Shown: piece after piece, positions 17,320 to 25,864 of the stretch
How positions within the stretch are numbered: position 1 is the stretch's first letter
How the letters are laid out: every line of letters begins with the position of its first letter
Source: Streptomyces bathyalis
GTDB taxonomy: Bacteria > Actinomycetota > Actinomycetes > Streptomycetales > Streptomycetaceae
Reading direction: 5' to 3'
DNA length: 64,000 bases
Assembly: GCF_015910445.1 (NCBI RefSeq)
Contig: NZ_CP048882.1
Span: 3,534,001-3,598,000 of the forward strand
The notes under the pieces: generated by a model
Told to the model about the DNA's origin: nothing
The model's database searches: none
What the model saw: only the letters and a program-made list of their open reading frames with translations
Program-made: the position numbers and the translations under genes

Positions 17320-17988
17320 TCATCTGTTCTCCTCCCTGGGTCGACTCAGGTTCGCCGACTTGGTAACGACGCGGAGCACAGCGACCGCTTGGTGGTGTTC
17401 CTGCCAGGCAGCTTCCAACTCCTTGTCGGCGAGTTCGGCGTGGGAGAACCCATTTGGGATGTCGTCCGCAATACGGAAGGCATCAGGGCCACCGTGCGAC
17501 GTGATGAAGCCCTCGGCGATCTCAAGGAAGGTCGGAGCGTGGTGGTCCACGTGCGCTTCCTGCTTGAAGGCGATCGTTGCGCCAGTTATCGCGCAGCTGA
17601 CGGGACCTGCCATGAAAGCGGCGTCTCGGTGGGCAATCACTTGGTCCTTTATCGCCCGCCGCAGGCAGCTCAGGACCTTCTGAAGCTGAGATGGCGGATT
17701 CAAGCAGACGTTCCAGGAGAAGTCGATGGTGGTTCCGTCCACGCGCAACACCGCGAATCCGTACGTGCCGTGTAGCTCGTTGCGGATTACCGTGAAGCCG
17801 GTGATTCCGCTGCCCTTCTTGAACTCGTACTCGGGGTGGAGGGAAAGCAGTTCCCGAAGGAAATGATCGTCGTTCTCTCCCGTGACTTGCGGCTGACCCC
17901 GGTAGCGGTCTCGGATCGCGCGGCAGCGGTCCCTAACCGCCTCTTTTGTTCTGAAGTGCTCGTGTCCCACCCATATACCCCTCGGCAC
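17320..17988 (-). CDS. DCL/DUF3223-like protein
   Basis: The 222-residue protein contains FLRELLSLHPEYEFKKGSGITGFTV, YGFAVLRVDGTTIDFSW and LQKVLSCLRRAIKDQV. This follows the DUF3223 pattern (named after plant DCL, defective chloroplasts and leaves), where a small domain with conserved HP, K-x-G-x-G and F-x-V-x-R-x-DG residues occurs in bacteria and plastids. Plant members affect rRNA processing; bacterial ones are uncharacterised. The C-terminal third is not recognised. It lies between unrelated cargo genes in the first element. Confidence 0.5.
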   Translation of the reverse strand: MPRGIWVGHEHFRTKEAVRDRCRAIRDRYRGQPQVTGENDDHFLRELLSLHPEYEFKKGSGITGFTVIRNELHGTYGFAVLRVDGTTIDFSWNVCLNPPSQLQKVLSCLRRAIKDQVIAHRDAAFMAGPVSCAITGATIAFKQEAHVDHHAPTFLEIAEGFITSHGGPDAFRIADDIPNGFSHAELADKELEAAWQEHHQAVAVLRVVTKSANLSRPREENR

Positions 17989-18001
17989 AGGACCCTCCCC
18001 A

Positions 18002-18023
18002 GGTAACTTGACCGTTAGTTACC
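18002..18023. promoter_or_regulatory. inverted repeat upstream of the DCL-like gene
   Basis: GGTAAC and GTTACC face each other across 10 nt, with TAACT/AGTTA extension, 14 nt upstream of the start of the 17320-17988 gene. This is a plausible operator. The rest of 17989-18362 shows no gene. Confidence 0.35.
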
Positions 18024-18362
18024 ATCCTGGTGTGTATGAGCCTGGGAGTGTGAGCGATTTCAAGTCCTCCCATCGTGACCTGAGCCGGGCGCCTAGGGTT
18101 CAGTCTGGTCGCCTGAGCCGACTGCTCTCTCCCCCAGAGCAACGGATCCGAAGGTTGTTGCCGCGATCGTCACCTGGATCGAGCGGACCTACCACCCACG
18201 CCGCCGAGAAGTCCGGCTGGGCCGATGACCGCCATCACATTCAAGATCGCCATGAAGCCCGTCCCAGCAATCGCTGCATGAAAACCGACTGTCACCTACC
18301 CTCCTCAACTCTCTGTAGAGACGCCAAGCCGCGCGCGGACACCAGATTCCGGTCTAGCAGTG

Positions 18363-20060
18363 TTATCGCCGCCTCAGCAGACGCACTCTCAGAGACGTCC
18401 ACCACGAGGTCCGCTCGAACTCTGCGGTGGCCGCAGGCAGCGGCGCCTGGTGCCGGCTCATAGGCGGAAGCTCGACTGACGGCGCACTCGGATCCGAGCG
18501 CGCGGGCCCCTTGGAGCTACGGACCGCGAACTCCACGGGGAGTGCCACCAGGCGGCGCGACATGAGCGCGGTCTCCCACTTCAGACGCTCTTCCGGGACG
18601 GCCAGCCGCAGATCCGGGATGCGCGTGAGGAGCGTGTCGATCCCGGTGTCCACGATCGCCCTGCCGAGGTCCTGGCCCGGGCACTCGTGGGGTCCCCCGC
18701 TGAACGCGAGATGCGAGCGGTTGCCGTGCATGGGCGTGGACTTGTCGGGCCGGATCTGCGGATCGGCGTTGCCGGCGGCGAGGCCGAGCAACAGCATGTC
18801 TCCGGCCTTGATCGTCTTGCCCGCGAGCTGTGCGTCGCCCGTCGCCCAGCGGCCGATATTCGTCGTCATGGGTGGCTCGTCCCAGAGCACCTGCTCCAGC
18901 GCGTCGGGCAGTGTCATGTGCCCCCCGGCGAGAGTCGCCCGGAAGCGCTGGTCGGTCAGGACGAGGCGGAGGGTGTTCGCGATCAGGTTGACCGTCGGCT
19001 CGTTCGCCGAGACGAGCACCACCCGAAGGTGTTCGCGCACCTCGTCGTTCGTGAGCCGGGCGGGGTGCTCGATCAGCTTGGACGCCACGTCGTGTCCCGG
19101 CGACGCACGCTTGCGGTCCACCAGATCCTGAAGGGCCTCGGTGATGTAGTCGTTGCTCGCCACGGCGGTCTCCGAGCCCCGGATCATGTCCTTGGCCGCT
19201 TCGATCAGCCGGGGCCCGTGGTGCTCGGGCATGCCGAAGAGCTGTGTGATCACGCGCAGCGGCAGCTGGTCGGCGAACTGCTCGACCAGGTCGGCGCGTC
19301 CCTTCGGCTCGAACTCGTCGATCAGCTGGTGTGCGAAGCGCGTCACGTACCGGCGGATCCCGCGCGCCTCGAAGCGCGCGAGGCTCTCGGTGACGGCCCT
19401 GCGCAGCCGCTCGTGCTCCTCGCCCTCGGCGAAGACGCACAGCGGCTGCCACATCGTCAGCGGCGCCAGCGGATGCGTCGGCGGGACCTTGCCCTCCTGC
19501 ATGTCGCGCCACAGGCGGGAGTCGCGGGAGAAGAGGGAGGGCGTGCGCGAGACCTCCAGGTTCTCCCGGTGCCCCAGCACCAGCCACGCGGGACGGTCCC
19601 CGGGCAGCAACACCGGTGCCACCGGGCCGTGTTCGTCACGCAGCCGCTCGTACAGCGCCATCGGGTCCGCGTCGGCCTCCGGACCGTACAGCCGCCGCAC
19701 ACCCTCCGGGCCGAGCCCGTGGGCCGGACAGCCCGGCGGCGGACCAGGTAGGTCGACACGCGCATCACTTGAATGCTGCGCTAGCGCTTCTCGCACCGAT
19801 AGAGACCGGTCGTCCACCGATGTACCCGCCAGACGATTGGCGCTCTCCATCGGTGCAGGCAACTGGCCTTCGCTGCGCAACGAGGGAAATCTTGCTCCTA
19901 GTTGTTCAAACTGTTCCTCGGTCAGGCCTCCACTGTTTGCTGCGCGTGAAATGACCGTCGCAACATCTGCCGCCAGCTCCGCATCTGCCGCAGGGTCGGC
20001 AGACATGAGTAGATCTTGCAAGACCTCCTCAAGTGTCCGCTTCTCCACCATGTCTCCCAA
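18363..20060 (-). CDS. CYP157-like cytochrome P450 lacking ExxR, with extra N-terminal segment
   Basis: The 565-residue product has the P450 heme-binding block FSGGPHECPGQDL (Cys about residue 460) and an I-helix region (VVLVSANEPTVNLIANTL). The K-helix that normally carries ExxR reads EQVLW followed by DEPPMTTNIGRWA, so the invariant Arg is Trp. CYP157 enzymes of Streptomyces are known for this loss (EQSLW type) and usually sit in GTPase conservons; none is present here. P450-like sequence begins only at about residue 103 (DLPGPPPGCPAHG). The first 100 residues are helical, acidic and unrelated, and their DNA is less GC-rich, pointing to a chimera. Confidence 0.75.
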   Translation of the reverse strand: MGDMVEKRTLEEVLQDLLMSADPAADAELAADVATVISRAANSGGLTEEQFEQLGARFPSLRSEGQLPAPMESANRLAGTSVDDRSLSVREALAQHSSDARVDLPGPPPGCPAHGLGPEGVRRLYGPEADADPMALYERLRDEHGPVAPVLLPGDRPAWLVLGHRENLEVSRTPSLFSRDSRLWRDMQEGKVPPTHPLAPLTMWQPLCVFAEGEEHERLRRAVTESLARFEARGIRRYVTRFAHQLIDEFEPKGRADLVEQFADQLPLRVITQLFGMPEHHGPRLIEAAKDMIRGSETAVASNDYITEALQDLVDRKRASPGHDVASKLIEHPARLTNDEVREHLRVVLVSANEPTVNLIANTLRLVLTDQRFRATLAGGHMTLPDALEQVLWDEPPMTTNIGRWATGDAQLAGKTIKAGDMLLLGLAAGNADPQIRPDKSTPMHGNRSHLAFSGGPHECPGQDLGRAIVDTGIDTLLTRIPDLRLAVPEERLKWETALMSRRLVALPVEFAVRSSKGPARSDPSAPSVELPPMSRHQAPLPAATAEFERTSWWTSLRVRLLRRR

Positions 20061-20092
20061 CGTAGCAAGCCGAGCGCTAACGCATTCAATTC

Positions 20093-20350
20093 TCAGGTCG
20101 TGCAGAATGAACAGAGCCCGCGCTGAGCCAAGTACCGAAGAACGTCTTGCGCGGACGCCTCTGCCTTCCTGACCGCAAGCTCACGAGGCATACCCTCAAA
20201 GTCTCGGACACTGTTGAGGATCTCTTCGACGGTTCGCTCCCAGTGGTCGGACGCTGTCGCCCAACATCCCTTGTGGGGGATCTGGACAAAGTCCTCAGCA
20301 AAGGCCTTCTCAACTCCTCCCTCGTGATACAAGTCGCTGAGCGGCCTCAC
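20093..20350 (-). CDS. small helical hypothetical protein, coupled to upstream membrane protein
   Basis: The 85-residue frame starts at GTG 20350 and overlaps the stop of the upstream gene (GTGA), a typical coupled arrangement. It reads VRPLSDLYHEGGVEKAF, later HWERTVEEILNSVRDFEG, and ends CSFCTT. No family is recognised. It ends 33 nt before the start of the P450 chimera, so the three genes probably form one transcription unit (20769 to 18363). Confidence 0.5.
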   Translation of the reverse strand: MRPLSDLYHEGGVEKAFAEDFVQIPHKGCWATASDHWERTVEEILNSVRDFEGMPRELAVRKAEASAQDVLRYLAQRGLCSFCTT

Positions 20351-20769
20351 CCGTGGCCTCCGGGAGGAAGACAGCCGGGGCCGCCGGCTTGACGACGGAG
20401 TCGTTCTTCTACGTCGTCCAACGATTCGCACCGGCGCGAGTCAATCTGCCCGGAGACGATGTATCCGACGATCGCGCCAATGAACGCAGGGGTGAACGCA
20501 TAGCCGACGATTGACAGGGACCAAGTGAGAGGCGGAGCAGGAGCGCCCTTCGGGGATTCGCGACCAACGAAGACTTCCCAAGCGTCCGCCCAACCAATCA
20601 GGAGCGCATCCGCTGAATACAGCACTGCAACACACATGATCAGCCAGCCCGCACGGATCAAGATCCAATACCGGACCCGACTTAATCTGGCGAGAGACCT
20701 CCTTTGGCGCCGGAGCTTGGCCCGCCATGACTCTGTTCGCGGCGGGGTCTGCTGCTGCGGGAGGATCAC
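20347..20769 (-). CDS. small membrane protein, first gene of the P450 cluster
   Basis: The 140-residue protein has a basic N-terminus and two clear transmembrane segments (WILIRAGWLIMCVAVLYSAD and LSIVGYAFTPAFIGAIVGYIV), followed by a short charged tail (DSRRCESLDDVEERLRRQ). GTG 20769 is the first in-frame start. It heads a cluster with the 85-residue protein and the P450; a regulatory or sensory role is conceivable but unproven. Confidence 0.5.
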   Translation of the reverse strand: MILPQQQTPPRTESWRAKLRRQRRSLARLSRVRYWILIRAGWLIMCVAVLYSADALLIGWADAWEVFVGRESPKGAPAPPLTWSLSIVGYAFTPAFIGAIVGYIVSGQIDSRRCESLDDVEERLRRQAGGPGCLPPGGHG

Positions 20770-21361
20770 CAGTCGACTGTATCGAGTGACTAGCGAACTA
20801 CCCTCTAGTAGCCGGGATTACGGGACGTCGGTCGCGCTCTCGCAATTCGTGCGGAATCACCCCCGGCCGCCCATCGATATCATCCAATTGTGGACAAATC
20901 GCTCCGGTTGCATGCCTAGTGTTCTCGACTGCTCGGGCCTGAAGTTCTCCACCATCATCCCGCTACCCGGGCCTCGCGCCCCAGGTCCTGCCGCGCTGGC
21001 CGTGGACGCCAAGCGAGACTCACCAGCGGTACTGGAGCTTCCTGGCCTGTCCGCTTCTCCGCCTGAGGAGCACACGTTGATACCCACCAGCTGATTCGCG
21101 TTAGAACCTCAACGCTCGCGCACTCCAGCTCCGAGGAGGAGCGGCCGTGCCAGATCCATGCCAGAAGGGGCGGGGCAAGGTGGTCAACAACGGTCCCTCC
21201 TGGGCCCCCGTTGGACGACCTTGCGAGCAGCCCTATTCCCAGGTCACATCCGGTTCTGAGTCCTCGTGGCCGGTGATTCCCAAGCTCATAGCCTCGACAG
21301 ATCAAATGCGACGTGTAACGCCTCGTGGGCACTCCCGCGCACGGCCTACGCCTTGTGATCG
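20770..21361. other. intergenic region, no supported gene
   Basis: Several frames are open here, but none has natural composition, a good ribosome site or family similarity. The stretch may be decayed accessory sequence. It contains the promoter of the membrane protein/P450 cluster. Confidence 0.4.
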
Positions 21362-21952
21362 TCAGCTGTTGCTCTCTCGTGCGTCCTGGGGCGACTTCGC
21401 GTTGCTGCGCTGTGCGGGCGGGAGTAGGAGGTCTCGGGGCGGGTGGCTCTCGCCGGTCACGTTGCCCTTGACGCCCAGGTCTTCCCTCGCGGCGTCGTGA
21501 AAGTTGTTGATCGCCTGGAATGCGGCTCGGTTCCGTGCTCGCCACTCGTCGAGGGTCCCGGATGTCCTGCCTGTGGCCTGCCAGTCGATCTCGACGACGA
21601 CCGTGTTGAGTCGATGACCAGCCTCGACGACCTCGTCACCGCCGAGCAGCATGACACGTTCAAAGGCCCGTCCGCGGAGCCGGCTCGCGTCGCCAAGCTC
21701 GGCGAGCATCTCCGGCTCTGACTTCTGGCTCTCACGTATGCCTTCCTTGTGTTCGTACAGCTGCACTGCCAGGAAGATCATCGCGCGAGTGCGGTCGACG
21801 TAGCCCTCATAGGCGTCGAGCTTCTTGTCGTCCCACCGCGTCAAGAGCGCGTGTCGATTGCGGCTTCGCTCCAACATGTAGTTGGTCACGTGTGTCATCA
21901 GGGCACCCAATAAGACGGCGCTGATGGTCACGAGTTGCTCGCCGGTGTCCAA
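21362..21952 (-). CDS. hypothetical protein with N-terminal membrane helix
   Basis: The natural-looking product starts at TTG 21952 (LDTGEQLVTISAVLLGALMTHVTNYMLERSRNRHALLTRWDDKKLDAYEGYVDRTR) with AGGGGG five nt upstream, giving 196 residues. One N-terminal helix is followed by a helical cytosolic domain (AIFLAV-like, RAFERVMLLGGDEVVEAGHRLNTVVVEIDWQA). Such proteins are widespread in Streptomyces with unknown role. The longer open frame to 22240 overlaps the FkbM gene and is not credible. Confidence 0.6.
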   Translation of the reverse strand: MDTGEQLVTISAVLLGALMTHVTNYMLERSRNRHALLTRWDDKKLDAYEGYVDRTRAMIFLAVQLYEHKEGIRESQKSEPEMLAELGDASRLRGRAFERVMLLGGDEVVEAGHRLNTVVVEIDWQATGRTSGTLDEWRARNRAAFQAINNFHDAAREDLGVKGNVTGESHPPRDLLLPPAQRSNAKSPQDARESNS

Positions 21953-22092
21953 GTCATCCCCCTGGCATGGAACTTGTTGTCCAGATGTCCAGAGGACTTT
22001 ATGAGGTACGGGAGTCGTTGTTCCAGTGGGCAGGTCAGTGCAGCTCAGCCCAGGTGACCGGGGAGATGGTCTGCGACGAGGTAGGTAGCGGG

Positions 22093-23013
22093 ATGAGTGT
22101 TCACGGGCTTCGGCTCTTGCAAGGTGTTGGGCGGAACTATGTCCGCTACTTCCCCGTAGCGCTGGGCAAGAGGGAGTTTGCGCGGAAGTACATGGCTCCT
22201 CAGCTCCGGGAGCACTCTGTACGTCGCGAAGCCCGAACACGCTTTGGCGCGAGGTTTCTCGTCGACAGCGAGGATCTGATTCAGCGCCACCTGTACCTGT
22301 TCGGCGTCTGGGAACCTCACCTGAGTCACTGGCTCCGGCAGAGGCTGAAGTCCGGGGACGTCTTCGTCGACGTGGGTGCCAACATCGGGTACTTCAGCGT
22401 GCTCGGATCGTCCCTCGTAGGTCCGTCCGGGAGTGTCGTTGCTGTTGAGGCCTCGCCGGCATTCCATCGCCGGCTTCTGCAGCACGCGAACATGAACCGC
22501 TGCTCGAACCTTCGCGCGGTCCATGCCGCGGTCTCCGACCAGGACGAGACCCTGAAGTTCATTCAGGCCAGCTCACGCAACACCGGAGCGACCAGCACCG
22601 TGCCCTACTCCGGGCCGGCGGAGTCCGAATTCGAGGTGGACGCGCACCCGTTGACTCAGCTGCTCAGCGAAGGGGAAATTGAACGAGCGCGTGTGATCAA
22701 GATCGACGTCGAGGGGGCGGAAGGGGCAGCGGTACGGGGCTTGAGCTCCGCGTTGAACCGGCTGCGGCAGGACGCAGAGGTGGTGGTCGAGGTGACTCCC
22801 CAGCGCATGAACGCGCTGGGGGACTCGGCCGACGAGTTGCTCAGGACGTTCGTAGACAGCGGCTTCCACGCGTACCGTCTGATCAACGATTACGACCCGG
22901 GGAGTTACCCCTCGGCCATGCGTCGTCCGCAGGCGCCCCGACGCTGGCGGAGGCCGATTACGGAGGAGATGGACCTTGTCTTCTCCCGCATCGACGCCGA
23001 ATGGCTCACCTGA
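22093..23013 (+). CDS. FkbM-family methyltransferase
   Basis: The 306-residue protein has the class I SAM-binding block VFVDVGANIGYFSVLGSSLVG, then VVAVEASPAFHRRLLQHANMN, and the FkbM hallmark IKIDVEGAEGAAVRGL. FkbM-type enzymes O-methylate sugars or polyketides. Here the gene is isolated: the downstream side ends at a strong terminator (23019) and the upstream gene is divergent, so the substrate is unknown. ATG 22093 fits family starts, though the frame is open to 21967. Confidence 0.82.
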   Translation: MSVHGLRLLQGVGRNYVRYFPVALGKREFARKYMAPQLREHSVRREARTRFGARFLVDSEDLIQRHLYLFGVWEPHLSHWLRQRLKSGDVFVDVGANIGYFSVLGSSLVGPSGSVVAVEASPAFHRRLLQHANMNRCSNLRAVHAAVSDQDETLKFIQASSRNTGATSTVPYSGPAESEFEVDAHPLTQLLSEGEIERARVIKIDVEGAEGAAVRGLSSALNRLRQDAEVVVEVTPQRMNALGDSADELLRTFVDSGFHAYRLINDYDPGSYPSAMRRPQAPRRWRRPITEEMDLVFSRIDAEWLT

Positions 23014-23018
23014 CACAT

Positions 23019-23053
23019 ACGGGGCCCTCACGCACTCGGCATGAGGGCCCCGT
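23019..23053 (+). terminator. strong terminator between converging genes
   Basis: ACGGGGCCCTCA and TGAGGGCCCCGT form a perfect 12-bp stem with an 11-nt loop, just after the FkbM stop and before the end of the converging gene at 23064, so it can serve both directions. Confidence 0.75.
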
Positions 23054-23063
23054 CGTGGTCCGG

Positions 23064-23279
23064 TCAGTTGGTGGGAGGCCACAGCCCCAGTTGACGCAGG
23101 TCCTCCTGCAGCCAGGAGGGCGCGTACGAGCGGCCGGCATACTCCTGCGCGCACGGGCTCGGGCACGCGTACAGCCCCCAACCGGGGCCCGAACCACTCT
23201 CGATGGCCTGAACCAGGATCGTCTCCCCCTGCCTCTTCTGGCAGATGATGCAGGACTTACCGAACGGCACCTCGATCAC
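23064..23279 (-). CDS. small cysteine-containing hypothetical protein
   Basis: This 71-residue protein has CIICQKRQGET and CPSPC, spaced like a zinc-binding pair, and ends LRQLGLWPPTN. It overlaps the stop of the upstream GntR gene by 23 nt, suggesting one operon with it. Function unknown. Confidence 0.5.
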   Translation of the reverse strand: MIEVPFGKSCIICQKRQGETILVQAIESGSGPGWGLYACPSPCAQEYAGRSYAPSWLQEDLRQLGLWPPTN

Positions 23280-24009
23280 CGCCCTTCGTCTCGGCGAGCG
23301 CCGTGGAGAAGACGACTTCGATGCGGTCTCCCGGCGACACGAAGCAGGCGCCTTCAGCGACGCGGCCGCGATCGTCGATCGAAGTGCGCTCGACCTCCAA
23401 CACTGTTGCCCCAGGCGGGAGGTTGAGACGGTCCGCTTCGTCCTGTGTCGGCGGACGCGTGGTGACCCTCTCCGTGATGTGGGCCAGGCGGACTCCGGCG
23501 GCCTGCAGGCCCAAGGGGATCTCAGCGCCCCACGGCAGCTTGCCGATAGGGGTGTCGAGAAGCTCCGCCAGGTCGAGCGGGACGTAGACGCGCGCCAAGC
23601 TATACGGGTCCTTGTCCCGCCGACTGAAGTACAGGTATTCGGCCAGTGCGGTGCCGGGCTTGACTTGCATCAGGGCAGTCAGCGGCGCCTCGGCGAGGAC
23701 GGAGCCGGGCCTGACGTACGTCTCGATCTCGTCGTGGTCCGTCTCCGGCTGGCGGAACCCGCCGCTGCCTGCGCTAACGTACGAGATCCGCTGAGGCGGC
23801 CGTCGGACGAACGTGCCCCGTCCGTGGAACTTCTCGATCACCCCTTCTGCCTGGAGTACGTCGAGGGCGTGCCGCACGGTCAGCCGGCTCACCCCGTACT
23901 CCTCGACGAGCAACGGCTCCGTCGGCAGACGGTCGCCCGCGGTCAGGATCCCGTCGGCGATCTGCCGGCGGATCGAGTCCGCGACTCGCTGGTATCGCGC
24001 CACGGTCAC
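23257..24009 (-). CDS. GntR-family regulator with UTRA-like domain (first of three)
   Basis: The 250-residue protein has a GntR winged helix (ARYQRVADSIRRQIADGILTAGDRLPTEPLLVEEYGVSRLTVRHALDVLQAEGVI) and a C-terminal UTRA-type ligand domain (RTSIDDRGRVAEG, RIEVVFSTAL). GTG 24009 is preferred because it overlaps the stop of the preceding gene (GTGA), as with other genes in this cluster. In AICEs such regulators are KorSA/Pra-type controllers of replication and transfer. Confidence 0.85.
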   Translation of the reverse strand: MTVARYQRVADSIRRQIADGILTAGDRLPTEPLLVEEYGVSRLTVRHALDVLQAEGVIEKFHGRGTFVRRPPQRISYVSAGSGGFRQPETDHDEIETYVRPGSVLAEAPLTALMQVKPGTALAEYLYFSRRDKDPYSLARVYVPLDLAELLDTPIGKLPWGAEIPLGLQAAGVRLAHITERVTTRPPTQDEADRLNLPPGATVLEVERTSIDDRGRVAEGACFVSPGDRIEVVFSTALAETKGGDRGAVR

Positions 24010-24395
24010 CACCGGCCCTTCCGCCGGAAGACCGCTAGCCGCGTCCGGACATGCATCGTCAGGCTCTCCCCCGTCTCGAACCGGAGGCGCTTCGCCTTGT
24101 GCGGCAACGTCACGATGTCGGAGACGGTGAGTGGCTGACCGCCGACCTGGATCACGTCGCCACGGAGGACCGTGGCGGAAGTGACCGATACCGACGCGCT
24201 GTTGGGATGCATCGAAACTCCCTCTTGCCGGGGGTGGCACCACGAGCAGCTGCAGGTCTCGTAGATGACGGGCCAGGAGTGCTGGGCCGCACGGGGTTCG
24301 GCTTCCGTGCATTGGCCGTGCGCTCCCATACGGCAGGCCACCGAGACGTAAGGAGTCCGCCAGTCCGGCCGACGTTGTTGCTGCGCATGGCCCAT
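24006..24395 (-). CDS. small Cys/His-rich hypothetical protein, possibly two fused genes
   Basis: The 129-residue frame starts at ATG 24395 (GAGG 7 nt upstream). Its first part, VACRMGAHGQCTEAEPR and ETCSCSWCH, resembles a Streptomyces zinc-binding mini-protein. The second part, from MHPNSASVSVT (ATG 24212, with AGGGAG before it) to RTRLAVFRRKGRW, resembles a separate 68-residue protein. It may be a natural fusion or two cistrons in one frame. It overlaps both neighbours by a few bases. Confidence 0.5.
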   Translation of the reverse strand: MGHAQQQRRPDWRTPYVSVACRMGAHGQCTEAEPRAAQHSWPVIYETCSCSWCHPRQEGVSMHPNSASVSVTSATVLRGDVIQVGGQPLTVSDIVTLPHKAKRLRFETGESLTMHVRTRLAVFRRKGRW

Positions 24396-24676
24396 CAGCG
24401 CACCTCAACGGGGTGCAGCTGAACGTGAGTTGTACGTCGCGAGGCTCGGTGCACAGCTGCCGGCATGGGGCGATGTACCGAGGCAGGGGCTTCTGGTCGG
24501 CGCGGCTGCGTACGAGTTGGGCCTTCCGTCCGTGACGGCGAAGGACGTGCTTCCGTCGCGGGACGCTGCGGTCTCGGGAGCCGCTGGTTGCGGGCGCGGA
24601 GCACGCGCCATGGCTGCTCGTCGGCGTAGTGGCTACGGTTAATCACGTCGCTCAGCTCCCTAAAGCTGACGGCCAT
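24395..24676 (-). CDS. arginine-rich small hypothetical protein
   Basis: The 93-residue frame (MAVSFRELSDVINRSHYADEQPW, then Arg/Pro-rich) ends at TGATG, overlapping the start of the next gene. The coupling and natural N-terminus support it, but the C-terminal half is low complexity. Function unknown. Confidence 0.4.
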   Translation of the reverse strand: MAVSFRELSDVINRSHYADEQPWRVLRARNQRLPRPQRPATEARPSPSRTEGPTRTQPRRPEAPASVHRPMPAAVHRASRRTTHVQLHPVEVR

Positions 24677-24939
24677 GCCCCCGGGCAGCCGGCGCTGTCG
24701 CGGGGGTCCCCTTTTCGGATGGCGGCCCATACGGTCATGCCGCCAGCGCTGACTTCCTGACCGAAGCGATCGGCGGATTCCAGCGCCCCTAACAGGCTCT
24801 TCCAGGACTCCGGGGAGGCCTGGTCAGGCACTTTGGCTTCCACAAGGAAGTGGTTCTTCCGGTCCTTCACCTCGGGTGTGAGCCCCGTGGCGGTCAGCCG
24901 CTCCGCTACCTCGTCTGCGCGGGACGCAGGTGTGGGCAT
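24652..24939 (-). CDS. small hypothetical protein upstream of the regulator cluster
   Basis: The 95-residue protein (PASRADEVAERLTATGLTPEVKDRKNHFLVEAKVPDQ, SWKSLLGALESADRFGQ) is acidic and well formed and begins with ATG. It is the first gene of a minus-strand operon running 24939 to 23064 that includes the GntR gene. It diverges from the second GntR gene at 25020. Confidence 0.55.
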   Translation of the reverse strand: MPTPASRADEVAERLTATGLTPEVKDRKNHFLVEAKVPDQASPESWKSLLGALESADRFGQEVSAGGMTVWAAIRKGDPRDSAGCPGAWPSALGS

Positions 24940-25019
24940 GCGGAAGTCCTCCGTCGCGCCTCGGTCACATGAAGTAAAGGTGCTTAATCAGCTTAGACCT
25001 GATGGGCTAGATTTTCCAT

Positions 25020-25781
25020 ATGCCTGAGCAGCCCCCGTACCTCCGCATCGCCGACCTGCTCCGGGAGCGCATCGCCAATGGGGAGTGGGCAGTTGGGGAG
25101 AAGCTGCCGTCGCGCGCTCGCCTGGGCGAGGAGTACGGCGTGGGGCACAACGTCGTACGTCGCGCGAACGATCTGCTGATCAGTCAGGGCATCCTCGAAG
25201 GCCGAACGGGCTCGGGGACGTACGTTGCGGAGCCACGGTCACGGCTGCGGATGGTTCGCTCGCTGAGTCGGGAGCAGCAGGGAGGCTCTCCGTTCCGCGC
25301 AGACATGAAGGCGCTGGGCCGGCAAGGCACGTGGGAGAGCCACACTGAGGCGAAAGTGCCGGTCCCCGGGGACATCGCGGCTCGTCTCGGCATCGAGGAA
25401 GGCGACCTCGGCGTCCGCACTCGCTACGAGTTCATGGCGAACGGCAAGCCCGTGCAGCTGTCGACCAGTTGGGAGCCATACGAACTCACTGGCGGAACGA
25501 TCGTGGTCCTTCCGGAGGGCGGGCCTCACGCTGGCCTCGGTGTCGTCCAGCGCATGGCGGAAATCGGTATCACGGTTGGCCACGCTGTCGAGCAACCGGA
25601 GCCACGACAAGCGACGGCTCAGGAGATCGCCCTGCTTGGCCTCACACGCAGCGCACTAGTGACCCAGATCCAGCGCACGTACTACGGCGATGATGGCCGA
25701 CCAGTCGAGACGGCGGACATCGTCGTACCAGCTTCCTTGTGCGAGATCGTTTACGAGGTACCGATCTCACATGCCGACTAG
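25020..25781 (+). CDS. GntR-family regulator (second of three)
   Basis: This 253-residue protein has PEQPPYLRIADLLRERIANGEWAVGEKLPSRARLGEEYGVGHNVVRRANDLLISQGILEGRTGSGTYV (GntR winged helix) and a UTRA-like C-terminal domain ending ETADIVVPASLCEIVYEV. A weak inverted repeat (ATCAG-N7-CTGAT, 24987-25003) precedes the start. It is divergent from the 24939-23064 operon and could control both sides. Confidence 0.85.
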   Translation: MPEQPPYLRIADLLRERIANGEWAVGEKLPSRARLGEEYGVGHNVVRRANDLLISQGILEGRTGSGTYVAEPRSRLRMVRSLSREQQGGSPFRADMKALGRQGTWESHTEAKVPVPGDIAARLGIEEGDLGVRTRYEFMANGKPVQLSTSWEPYELTGGTIVVLPEGGPHAGLGVVQRMAEIGITVGHAVEQPEPRQATAQEIALLGLTRSALVTQIQRTYYGDDGRPVETADIVVPASLCEIVYEVPISHAD

Positions 25782-25864
25782 TCAACCTGTTTGCATATGT
25801 TGCCGGTTGCCGTACCTCTCGACTCCCTTGCAACCGCACGACCACTCAGGGTGTCTGCTGACTC

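Noticed and set aside
21362..22240. 292-residue version of the 21362 gene
   Set aside because: The first 95 residues overlap the FkbM gene on the other strand and look unnatural; TTG 21952 with a good ribosome site gives a normal protein.
24430..24642. Plus-strand 70-residue frame inside the regulator operon
   Set aside because: Opposite a coupled minus-strand gene, without a ribosome site or similarity.
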